Assembly: GCA_037367405.1 (NCBI GenBank)
Contig: JAZKJV010005532.1
Location: 62,001 to 126,000, forward strand
DNA length: 64,000 nucleotides
Direction of reading: 5' to 3'
Source: Ottelia alismoides
Lineage: Eukaryota; Streptophyta; Magnoliopsida; Alismatales; Hydrocharitaceae
Made by a program: the position numbers and the translations under genes. A model generated the notes under the pieces. The model ran no database searches and was not told the origin of the DNA. It was given only the letters and a program-made list of their open reading frames with translations. Positions 56,461-64,000 of this stretch are shown here, piece after piece (within the stretch, counting starts at the first letter, position 1; each line of letters opens with the position of its first letter).

Positions 56461-58692
56461 TGTAATAATAGAATATTGAATTGCTTATTTACGAGGTCTT
56501 AGGTTTTTCTTATATAGAGAGGAGAAACCTTGTTGGGCAAATTGCATAATAGAGATAGAGAAAAGAACATATATAAAATACGAAAAGCTAAAATAACTCT
56601 ATACACTCTTCCTCACGATGGAGCATTGATGTCAATAATGTCCCGCTTGGAACAACACCTCTGAAATGACCCTCTAGCTAGAGCCTTGGTGAAAGCGTAT
56701 GCCGTCTGTTCTCCTGAGATGACGTGGGAAGTAGAGATAATGCTCATCTGGATCATGTCACGTATATAATGACAATCCACGTCAATGTGCACGGTCCTCT
56801 CATTAAATGCGTAGTTGTCGGCAATGAAAAAAGTATCATGTTTATCACGTTGTGTATGCATGAGGAGCTTCCAACGAGCTCCATATATATATATATATAT
56901 ATATCCAATTGTCTACCTCTTCTGTATCATCATCATACAACTTCATGGTGGGATCTATGGGAGTGGTGGCAGGTCTGCAATCCCCCGTGTCTGTCTCTGA
57001 TAGTAAATCAATAACATACTTCCTTTGGGCCATTACAAGGCCTAGTTGGTTCCTAGAAAATTCAAGCCTTATGAAGTATCATAAATCGTCAAAGTCCTTG
57101 GTGACAAACTGCTGTCTAAGAAACTCCTTAACCGCACTAATACCTTGCATATCATCTCCTGAAACAATCATTTCATCTACATAGACCGATATAATAACTA
57201 TACTTATTTGAGTCATCTGAACAAAGAGTGAGTGATCTGTACTCGATCTTGTGAACCCTCGCTACTTTATCAAGTCCGAGAGCTTCTAGAACCATGCTAT
57301 AGGACTCTGCTTAAAGACATACATAGCCTTATTAAGTTTGCAAACCATATGATACTCACCACAACAATGAAACTAGGTGACTGCTGCATGTAGACTCCCT
57401 CCTGCACCGAAGGGTAGAATGACACGCTACTTGGGAGGATATATTCTGATAGTCACCCCATAAGTAGAGTGAACCCATGAGCCATAAGCCTAGCCTTGCA
57501 GCGATTAACACTGCCATATGTCTGGTATTTCACTGTAAATCCCCATTTGCAGCCAACTTCAAAGCCTTCATAGAGTAATGACCAAGCTCCATGTGCAACA
57601 CGATTGTAGTGCGACCATCTCTTCCTTCACAGCTAGATGCCACTGAGTGTCTCGCAAGTCTCCTGATATATCCGTGGAATCTCTATCGCTGAAAGACCCA
57701 TGATAAACCTATCGAAATATGTTGAAAGACACCCCACGGAAACATGAGCAACAAGAGTATATGTTGTACACATATGCCTCTGCTTTTGTAAAGCAATGGA
57801 CACATCAATGTCTTATGTATCATTTGCAGCCTGAAATGTAACCTCATGAGGAGGCACCTGCTCGTCTTGTAAAACCACTTGATGCATAGACAAGTCACCG
57901 ATGCATTCAGTAGAACAAAGTGCTCAGAACGTACCTAGGACGTGCTAGATGACTGAGAAGGCCCATGAGTAAGAGAGTACATAGGGTGTCATGCAAATGT
58001 AAAAGTGTGGCAAAATTTGAGCTAAAGTATTTAGAGGTGGGGGTGGAGGAGCAACCACAGTAGGAGGTGAGGATGTGGAGGACGATGGATGTATGTGGGC
58101 GGAGGAGCAACCACAACTGGAGGGGTTGGTGGTGTTAGGTGAGTCATGTAAACCTCCTCTCCAGAGTCAGATGGAGTCAACATGTCATCTGTAGGAGAGA
58201 AATACATTATTTACTTACAGAAGGCAACATCAGCACTGACGTAGTGATTCTGTCTAACAGGATCTAGTGATTCTGTCTAACAGGATCAAAACATGGGAGT
58301 AACCTACAAAGACATACTGGATAACTCTGTGGGAGAGATTGTCACGACCAGGAGTCATATGATGAAGGAAAGTCATATAGCCAAAGACTAGAGGTATACT
58401 GGGAGAAAAGACCCTTCTCGGGAAACACAGTCGAGAAATGACTCTTCTTTCCCAACATAGAGGGAAGCATGCGATTCACCAAATAACAAGTAACGAGAAT
58501 CGCATCACCTCCGAAAGAATGGGGGACACGACTTTGAATCAGGGGGTCCTGGTCACATCAAGTAAACGAGTGTGTTTGTGTTCAACGACACCGTTCTGCT
58601 GGGAAGTGTATGCACATGAAGTCTGGTATATAATGCCAAGGGACTTGAAGAATTGAGCAAGTTGTAAAGTGCGGAAATCCAAGGCATTGTGT
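56461..58692 (-). mobile_element. Element G: truncated copia LTR retrotransposon
   Basis: An LTR of about 145 bp (56461-56605) is followed inward by CTCTTCCTCACGATGG (PPT on the minus strand) and then by the minus-strand 3' half of pol. The sequence stops in the integrase core (DNALDF, near 58680) exactly where the TGTAAAAGTCGG foldback begins, and gag, protease and the 5' LTR are absent. It is homologous to elements D and F but more decayed. Confidence 0.8.
56613..58692 (-). pseudogene. Element G pol remnant (RNase H, RT, integrase C-part)
   Basis: Minus strand: IADNYAFNERTVHIDVDCHY (RNase H end), MAQRKYVIDLLSETDTGDCR and MKLYDDDTEEVDN (RT end), then scattered RT and linker blocks, and TSCAYTSQQNGVVEH with DNALDFRTLQLAQFF (integrase) near 58590-58680. 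A (TA)n tract at 56882-56904 joins EEVDN directly to the RNase H end, so about 450 bp present in element D is missing there. A 23 bp direct duplication (about 58238-58285, TAGTGATTCTGTCTAACAGG) adds another break. Confidence 0.75.
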
Positions 58693-58759
58693 TGTAAAAG
58701 TCGGTCGACTAGGCCGATTAGTCGGTCGACTAGTCCAGTCCAAAGGGGCGGGGGTAGCC
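58693..58759. mobile_element. TGTAAAAGTCGG foldback element, left part
   Basis: TGTAAAAGTCGGTCGACTAG at the left pairs with CCGACTTTTACA at 63816-63827. The interior repeats AGTCGGTCGACTAG words. The two parts are separated by copia F with TSD TAGCC. The intact element would be only about 115-120 bp. The superfamily is unassigned. Confidence 0.65.
58755..58759. other. Target-site duplication TAGCC (left) of element F
   Basis: TAGCC recurs at 63772-63776 right after the 3' LTR. Confidence 0.93.
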
Positions 58760-58902
58760 TGTTGACGCATATAGAATAACTGTACCTCTTCGTTATTTTA
58801 TTTTTCTGTTGTCCCCTTTATGTAATTTACCCATAGGCTACTCTCCTATATAAGAGAGCCTAGGGCTTATGGAATAGATCATCTCATTCACTTTTCCCAA
58901 CA
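58760..58902 (+). repeat. 5' LTR of element F
   Basis: TGTTGACGCATATAG ... TTTTCCCAACA, with a CCTATATAAGAGAGCC promoter box at about 58845-58860. Confidence 0.95.
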
Positions 58903-58914
58903 TGGTATCAGAGC
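58903..58914 (+). other. Primer-binding site of element F
   Basis: TGGTATCAGAGC immediately follows the LTR; perfect initiator tRNA-Met-type site. Confidence 0.92.
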
Positions 58915-59455
58915 GACGGTCCTAGATCGGAGTTCTCGAAACCCTAACCCTAACCCACCCCACCCGTCGGCCCTATCTCTCTCCTTCTCTCTCTCTCGAT
59001 CGGCACGCCTCCAATGCCGCCGCCTCTCCTCCTTCACGCGTCGGTGCTCCTGCGCATCTTCTCCAGCGCGCAATCTCCTGCGCACCAGTGCGTGCACCTG
59101 CGCCTACGCCACGCACGCATCATCTCCAGCGCGCAATCCTTCAGTGCGCCTGCGCGTGAAGGGCACCATCTCCAGTGCGCCTGCGCGATCCTCCAGCGCG
59201 CCTGCGCACCATCTCCAGTGCGCGATTGCGCACCTGTGCGTGAAGGCCACCAGCGCACGTGAAGGGTACCAGACAGTGCGCAGACCGCTGTGCGCATACC
59301 GTGTGCATCTTCGTCATTCCTGTGCGTGTGCAGACTGTAGCACGCGCGCATTCATGGGGATAGTTGCTTGAGGTCTACACATGCAACTAATCCCGTATAT
59401 GTCATTGTAGACAAAGATTATCTTCTGTCATTCGCTCCAGTCTTCTGTCTCCAGT
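58915..59455 (+). other. Leader of element F with GC-rich repeats
   Basis: 540 bp of untranslated-looking leader. 59030-59300 holds imperfect repeats of CTCCAGCGCGC and GTGCGCCTGCGC with potential stem-loops, plus AP-type CCCTAACCCTAACCC near 58942. Frames through it on both strands are compositional. Confidence 0.65.
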
Positions 59456-62400
59456 ATGTCAGAAAGCAAGGCAGATATCCCGTCTATTGGCGCATTTCGT
59501 GGTCCAGCGCCCATTGTCAAGATGGATAGTACGAACTATGAACTGTGGGCAATGCAGTTCATGAGTATGATGAAGTCTACAGGTAAGAAGCACATTCTTA
59601 CCGAACCTGAGCCTGCGGAGAAGACTGGAGTCCATGCCTCATGGGAGGCCGATGATGCATATGCCAAGGTGTGGCTATCTGGCACATTGGCTATTGAAAT
59701 TGCCAATGACATTCTACATCAACCCACAACCAAAGACATGTGGGATATCCTGGCAGCGACATATTCTCAGGCGAAGAACGAAACGAAGATCCTGCAACTA
59801 CAACATGATATATTCACAATAAAGCAGAACGGCCGTCCTTTACATTCTCTCTACACATCACTGAGAGGGATGTTCGAGAAGCTCTATAGCTTCATGCTTC
59901 TTACTGCCACGCCAGAACAACAAAAGACATACAGGAATGCGACGATGGTGGGTGTGTTTCTCGCTGCACTTGATCCAGAGTATGAGGCAACACGGTCTCA
60001 GATTTTGGCGGACTCGACTATTCCTCCCATGGAGGAAGCTTTTCACAGATTGAGTAGGATCACAGTGCCTTCAGCAGCTACGAGTCAGAATTCCTCAGCT
60101 ATGGCGGCAAACAGAGGCCGCGGTTTTCATCACCAGGGCCGTGGACGTGGACCTCGTGGAAGGGGTGGCCGCACTAGGCCAACATGCACATATTGTCACC
60201 GAGTTGGACATAATGAAGACACATGCTATTCGAAGCATGGATTCCCTGCATCTGCACGAGCCGCTGAGCAGATAGAGCCCCCATCTGCTGCTACCTTGGA
60301 TCAACGATTTGATGATCTAGTTGCCCGCCTCAGGGGCATCATCCCACCATCTGGTCCAGCACCGACTACAGAGAGTCATACTGATGCTGCTGCTTCTGCC
60401 TCTGCATCTACTAGTACTTCAGGTAGTACACTTGCACTCCACAGTAGTAGATCTGATACACTGCCATGGATCATGGACTCGGGCGCTACACATCATCTAT
60501 GTGGCGACCAGAGTCTACTTACAGGATACACTCAGATCCCTCCAGGACGGACAGTAGTGATTGCTAATGGCACGCATTCCCCTATCACTGGTCAGGGGGA
60601 GATTAGATTGACACCTTCTATGCAGCTTAAGAATGTCCTACATGCACCACATTTTTCTATGAATCTGTTGTCAATTAGTCAGATTACGAAGGATCTCCAT
60701 TGTCGAGCTATTTTTGATCCATCTTCTTTGATTTTTCAGGACATCCGTACGGGCAACGTGATTGGTCATGGCTATGAGCAAGGAGGCCTTTATCGTCTGA
60801 ACCAGACCCCATTTGCTGGAACCACATCCTCTCCTGCTGGACAAGTATCTCCTCTCCTGTGGCATCTGCGTTTTGGTCATTTACCGCTTCAGAAGTTGTG
60901 TCGAGTTCTACCCTATAGTCTCTCTCACACACCTATCCAGTGTGAGGCATGTCAGTTGGGAAAGCATCACAGGTCGTCCTTTCCCAGTCGTCCAGGTCGG
61001 AGTAGTTACTCTAAATTTGAGTTGTTTCATATAGATGTCTGGGGTCCGAGTCGTGTTCCCGATCATCAGGGACACAGGTTTTATATTGTATTTGTGGATG
61101 ATTTCTCGAGAGTGTCATGGGTGTTTCTTATGAAAGTTAAATCTGAAGCAGGAAATATTATTATCCATTTTCTAAATGAAATTCAGAATGTTTTCTCCAC
61201 ATCTGTCAAACTTGTGAGAAGTGATAATGCTTTAGAGTTATGCACCCACACTTTGGCCAATTACTACTCCTCAAAAGGGATTATTCACCAAACCTCTTGT
61301 GCTCATACATCTCAACAGAATGGGATTGCTGAAAGAAAACACCGTCATCTTCTTGATGTCACAAGGTCTCTTCTTATACAGAGTCATGCTCCCTACTCCT
61401 ACTGGGGTGATGCAGTTCTTACTGCATGTTACCTAATCAACCGTATGCCCTCGTCTGTCTTAAATGAACAGATTCCTTTTTCAATCATTTATCCAGACAA
61501 GGATTTGTTCGCTCTTACTCCTCGTGTGTTTGGATCAGTCGCATTCGTCCATCAGTTGTCGCCTAGTACTGACAAGCTCTCTCCTAAGGCTGTCAAGTGT
61601 GTCTTTGTGGGGTACTCCAGAACTCAAAAGGGGTACAAGTGTTTTGATCCAGTGCGTCGGCGGTATATGATCAGTGCAGATGTTACATTTTTTGAATCTG
61701 TTATGTATTTTTCAGCATCTGGAGACATGCAGCTAACACCTATACCTCCTGATGCCATATTAATGGCACCACCGCCACCACCTCAAACAACACCACCGCC
61801 ACCACCACCACCACAGTCACCGCCAGCGCCACCACTAGTCTCTCCACTACCATTCCATTACACCCGCATGCCTCCTCCAGCTCATGGTCCTGACCCGTCA
61901 ACTAGCTCGCCTATGGTATGTAATGAAAATATTAATGTTGATGGATCTGATGACATTTCTCAGCAGGATGTATTGCAGGAGCATGGTGAGAATACAAATG
62001 ATTTGGATGTTCCAATTGCTCTACGCAAGCCGAAGAGAAGCTGTGCCAAATATCCATTATCAGCAGCTGTGTCTTTTGAGAGGCTATCTGGAGACTTCAG
62101 GACGTTTGCATTGGCACTTTCAGCTACATACATTCCACGGAATCATCATGATGCTTTGCAGGATGCTAGATGGCGGCTAGCAATGGAAGAGGAAATGGGG
62201 GCACTTCAATCCAGAGGAACCTGGAGCTTGGTTCCTATACCTCCAGATGTCAGCCCGGTGAGTTGCAAATGGGTGTTTACTGTGAAGCACAATGTAGATG
62301 GTTCCATTGACAGGTACAAGGCACGCCTTGTTGCACGTGGCTTCACACAGACATACGGGGTAGATTACCTTGACACATTCTCCCCTGTGGCGCGTCATTC

Positions 62401-62593
62401 CACTCTACGGATCCTGTTATCAGTTGCAGTTGCTAGAGACTGGCCGCTTTATCAACTGGACGTGAAGAATGCATTTCTGTATGGCGACTTACAGGAGGAA
62501 GTCTATATGCAACAACCACCTGGTTTTGCTGTTGAGGGGGAGTGTTCCAAGGTATCCCAGAGCATGGTTTTAGAAGCTTTCAGATCTTTTTGA
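59456..62593 (+). CDS. Element F gag-pol polyprotein (1045 codons to first lesion)
   Basis: The protein builds the virus-like particle and copies and inserts the element. From MSESKADIPSIG: copia gag (about 15-215, YELWAMQFMSMM, VHASWEADDAYAKVW); zinc knuckle CTYCHRVGHNEDTCYSKHG (about 242-260); protease with MDSGATHHLCG (about 340); GAG-pre-integrase zinc domain with HLRFGH and CEACQLGKHH (about 468-503); integrase catalytic residues in HIDVWG (about 527), RSDNALE (about 589) and NGIAERKH (about 625); a Pro-rich linker (about 765-790); RT from about 905 with WVFTVKHNVDGS and LDVKNAFLYGDLQEE. A deletion of about 38 bp after GECSK (near 62550) removes the IYGLK region and shifts the frame to an early stop at 62593. 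Confidence 0.93.
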   Translation: MSESKADIPSIGAFRGPAPIVKMDSTNYELWAMQFMSMMKSTGKKHILTEPEPAEKTGVHASWEADDAYAKVWLSGTLAIEIANDILHQPTTKDMWDILAATYSQAKNETKILQLQHDIFTIKQNGRPLHSLYTSLRGMFEKLYSFMLLTATPEQQKTYRNATMVGVFLAALDPEYEATRSQILADSTIPPMEEAFHRLSRITVPSAATSQNSSAMAANRGRGFHHQGRGRGPRGRGGRTRPTCTYCHRVGHNEDTCYSKHGFPASARAAEQIEPPSAATLDQRFDDLVARLRGIIPPSGPAPTTESHTDAAASASASTSTSGSTLALHSSRSDTLPWIMDSGATHHLCGDQSLLTGYTQIPPGRTVVIANGTHSPITGQGEIRLTPSMQLKNVLHAPHFSMNLLSISQITKDLHCRAIFDPSSLIFQDIRTGNVIGHGYEQGGLYRLNQTPFAGTTSSPAGQVSPLLWHLRFGHLPLQKLCRVLPYSLSHTPIQCEACQLGKHHRSSFPSRPGRSSYSKFELFHIDVWGPSRVPDHQGHRFYIVFVDDFSRVSWVFLMKVKSEAGNIIIHFLNEIQNVFSTSVKLVRSDNALELCTHTLANYYSSKGIIHQTSCAHTSQQNGIAERKHRHLLDVTRSLLIQSHAPYSYWGDAVLTACYLINRMPSSVLNEQIPFSIIYPDKDLFALTPRVFGSVAFVHQLSPSTDKLSPKAVKCVFVGYSRTQKGYKCFDPVRRRYMISADVTFFESVMYFSASGDMQLTPIPPDAILMAPPPPPQTTPPPPPPPQSPPAPPLVSPLPFHYTRMPPPAHGPDPSTSSPMVCNENINVDGSDDISQQDVLQEHGENTNDLDVPIALRKPKRSCAKYPLSAAVSFERLSGDFRTFALALSATYIPRNHHDALQDARWRLAMEEEMGALQSRGTWSLVPIPPDVSPVSCKWVFTVKHNVDGSIDRYKARLVARGFTQTYGVDYLDTFSPVARHSTLRILLSVAVARDWPLYQLDVKNAFLYGDLQEEVYMQQPPGFAVEGECSKVSQSMVLEAFRSF

Positions 62594-63621
62594 GAAACAA
62601 GGATATAAATGCTCCAATGCTGATCATTCCTTGTTTGTACAGAAGACGGCTAGAGGTATCATTGTAATCATGGTTTATGTTGATGATATCTTGATTACAG
62701 GTGAGATGAGCAGGGCATTAAGCAGGCAAAGGAAAGGCTGGGAACCGAGTTTGTCACCAAGGACTTGGGAGTCCTTAGATATTTTCTGGGGCTGGAGTTT
62801 GCTAGAAATCCATATGGATTAGTAATGTCACAGAGGAAGTATGTTACAGATCTATTGAGTGAGACAGGTATGCTAGGGTGTCGACCTGCTACGACACCAA
62901 TGGATCCTAGCATGAAGCTCTATGATGATGACACAGAAGAGGTGGACAAGAGAAGGTATAGAGAACTGGTAGGCAAACTACAGTATGTCACGATCACTAG
63001 ACCTGATATATCATTTGCAGTGAGTCGTGTGAGCCAGTTCATGGAGCAACCACGTCAGGTCCATATGGATGCAATAAACTGAGATATTTAAAATCATCTC
63101 CAGGTGCAGGCTTGCTATTTAAGAAAGGAAAGGATATCTCTATCACGGCATGTGCTGATGCAGACTATGCAGGATGCCCCAAGGACAGGAAGTCCACATC
63201 AGGATTTGCAGTCTATGTTGGAGATGCTCTAGTTTCGTGGAGAAGCAAGAAACAGACAGTGGTAGCTAGATCCAGTGCTGAATCCGAATACAGGGCTATG
63301 GCCCAGGCTAGCACAGAAATGATGTGGGTGAAATCTTTACTTGTAGATCTATGTCTTGATATACCTCTTCCTATGATGTTGGAATGTGACAATCAGGCCG
63401 CCCTGTTTATTGCAAATAATCCAGCCTTTCATGAGAGGACCAAGCACATTGAGGTTGATTGTCACTACATACGTGACATGGTTCAGAAGGGGTTCATTGC
63501 TACATCTCACGTCACATCAGAAAATCAGACTGCTGATATTTTCACCAAGGCATTACTTCGAGGTCCATTCCAGAAGTGTGCGTCCAAGCTGAGCATGATT
63601 GATATCTATGCTCCATCTTGA
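62594..63621 (+). pseudogene. Element F pol remainder (RT YVDD and RNase H), frameshifted
   Basis: 62620-62705 encodes ADHSLFVQKTARGIIVIMVY and the RT active site YVDDILITG. A one-base loss near 62702 shifts the frame before RYFLGLEFARNPYGLVMSQR and DLLSETGMLGCRPATTPMDP. A loss of about 7 bp near 63075 (relative to element D) shifts it again before the RNase H domain (63112-63621: DADYAGCPKDRKSTSGFAVY, SAESEYRAMAQASTEMMWV, CDNQAALFIANNPAFHERTK), which ends SKLSMIDIYAPS at a TGA. All catalytic residues of RT and RNase H are readable, only the frame is broken. Confidence 0.9.
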
Positions 63622-63628
63622 GGGGGAG
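63617..63628 (+). other. Polypurine tract of element F
   Basis: CTTGAGGGGGAG, overlapping the gag-pol stop codon and abutting the 3' LTR. Confidence 0.88.
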
Positions 63629-63771
63629 TGTTGACGCATATAGAATAACTGTACCTCTTCGTTATTTTATTTTTCTGTTGTCCCCTTTATGTAATTTACC
63701 CATAGGCTACTCTCCTATATAAGAGAGCCTAGGGCTTATGGAATAGATCATCTCATTCACTTTTCCTAACA
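63629..63771 (+). repeat. 3' LTR of element F
   Basis: Identical to the 5' LTR except CCTAACA for CCCAACA at the end. Confidence 0.95.
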
Positions 63772-63776
63772 TAGCC

Positions 63777-63827
63777 GACTCGACTAGGCCTAGTCGGTTA
63801 ACCTGACTAATCGGGCCGACTTTTACA
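63777..63827. mobile_element. TGTAAAAGTCGG foldback element, right part
   Basis: GACTCGACTAGGCCTAGTCG to CCGACTTTTACA, the inverted counterpart of 58693-58759. No TSD could be recognised outside it. Confidence 0.65.
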
Positions 63828-64000
63828 TAGAGATTTTTTTCGATTTTTTAAAAGCAAACTTATTCTAACATGCTTAATATTACATTTAAAGACAATTACT
63901 TCTTTATTTCATTATGATAGTATAGAAAATGTACAAAATCAATGTAAATATATAAGAATATTTGTATAAAAATTGATTTATATATTTAAAATAATTAAAA
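63828..64000. other. AT-rich DNA to the window end
   Basis: No feature recognised. It does not continue the integrase of element G, so element G was truncated before or during insertion of the foldback, or its remainder has been lost. Confidence 0.4.

Larger units (their letters stand above)
58760..63771 (+). mobile_element. Element F: young Ty1/copia LTR retrotransposon (5.0 kb)
   Basis: Both LTRs are 143 bp (58760-58902, 63629-63771) and differ at a single base (C versus T near the 3' end). TGGTATCAGAGC follows the 5' LTR (tRNA-Met PBS). CTTGAGGGGGAG precedes the 3' LTR (PPT). The TSD TAGCC is perfect. Between them lies a single gag-pol frame from 59456, broken in pol by three small lesions. 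It is the youngest insertion in the window by LTR identity. The short LTRs and CX2CX3GHX4C zinc knuckle with CYSKHG fit copia lineages with short LTRs; I do not assign a lineage firmly. Confidence 0.95.

Noticed and set aside
44657..63771. Endogenous pararetrovirus (caulimovirid) as source of the RT sequences
   Set aside because: Order is protease, integrase, RT, RNase H with short LTRs, tRNA-Met PBS and TSDs, which is Ty1/copia; no movement protein is present.

Overview
The window reads as plant nuclear DNA from an angiosperm; the GC-rich first exon of the one host gene hints at a monocot, but the species cannot be named. One conserved host gene is visible: the first two coding exons of a VPS4/SKD1 AAA-ATPase (29920-32382). 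Nearly everything else is transposable-element sequence, much of it nested, and many insertions can be bounded to the base by target-site duplications (TSDs), primer-binding sites (PBS) and polypurine tracts (PPT).

Layout. 1-1240 is G-rich and repetitive; 1240-3440 is AT-rich with two simple-motif repeat zones. 3466-4584 holds three adjacent long-arm foldback MITEs. The third is split by a 22.1 kb Ty3/gypsy (Athila/Tat-like) element B (4585-26685, TSD CTCAT). B is split inside its gag by a related 12.7 kb element A (10044-22749, TSD AGTAG). Both use a tRNA-Asp-type PBS, carry decayed gag and show no pol, so they fit the non-autonomous gag-only LTR class. 27099-28819 is a long inverted repeat with arms of about 780 bp, followed by a fourth MITE copy at 28853-29190.

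29650-32382 carries the VPS4/SKD1 promoter region, exon 1, a 1.9 kb intron and exon 2. Exons 3 onward are not found in the remaining 31.6 kb, so the gene is either truncated or has a giant TE-filled intron running past the window. After it come a CA/TA microsatellite with an adjacent hairpin, a LINE 3' fragment containing a hAT-type MITE, a copia LTR remnant, and a hAT transposon (37369-43274, minus strand, broken transposase with at least two recognisable introns). The hAT is itself split by a 2.1 kb LTR element (40061-42189).

44657-52893 is an old minus-strand copia element D, split by a 3.1 kb non-autonomous LTR element E (45768-48861), which in turn contains a 443 bp hAT-type MITE. 53089-55864 is a sibling of E (element H). 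55955-56395 is an inverted second copy of that MITE. 56461-58692 is a truncated minus-strand copia G. 58760-63771 is a very young copia F: its LTRs differ at 1 of 143 bases, it has a 1045-codon gag-pol frame, yet it carries three small lesions in pol. F sits in a TGTAAAAGTCGG-ended foldback.

How the parts relate: the nesting gives a relative order of events (MITE3, then B, then A; D, then E, then the MITE; hAT, then the small LTR element). Non-autonomous A, B, E, H and the 40061 element keep LTR, PBS and PPT and would need enzymes supplied in trans; full-length copia relatives of F are plausible suppliers for E and H. No bacterial genes, CRISPR arrays, tRNA or rRNA genes were recognised.
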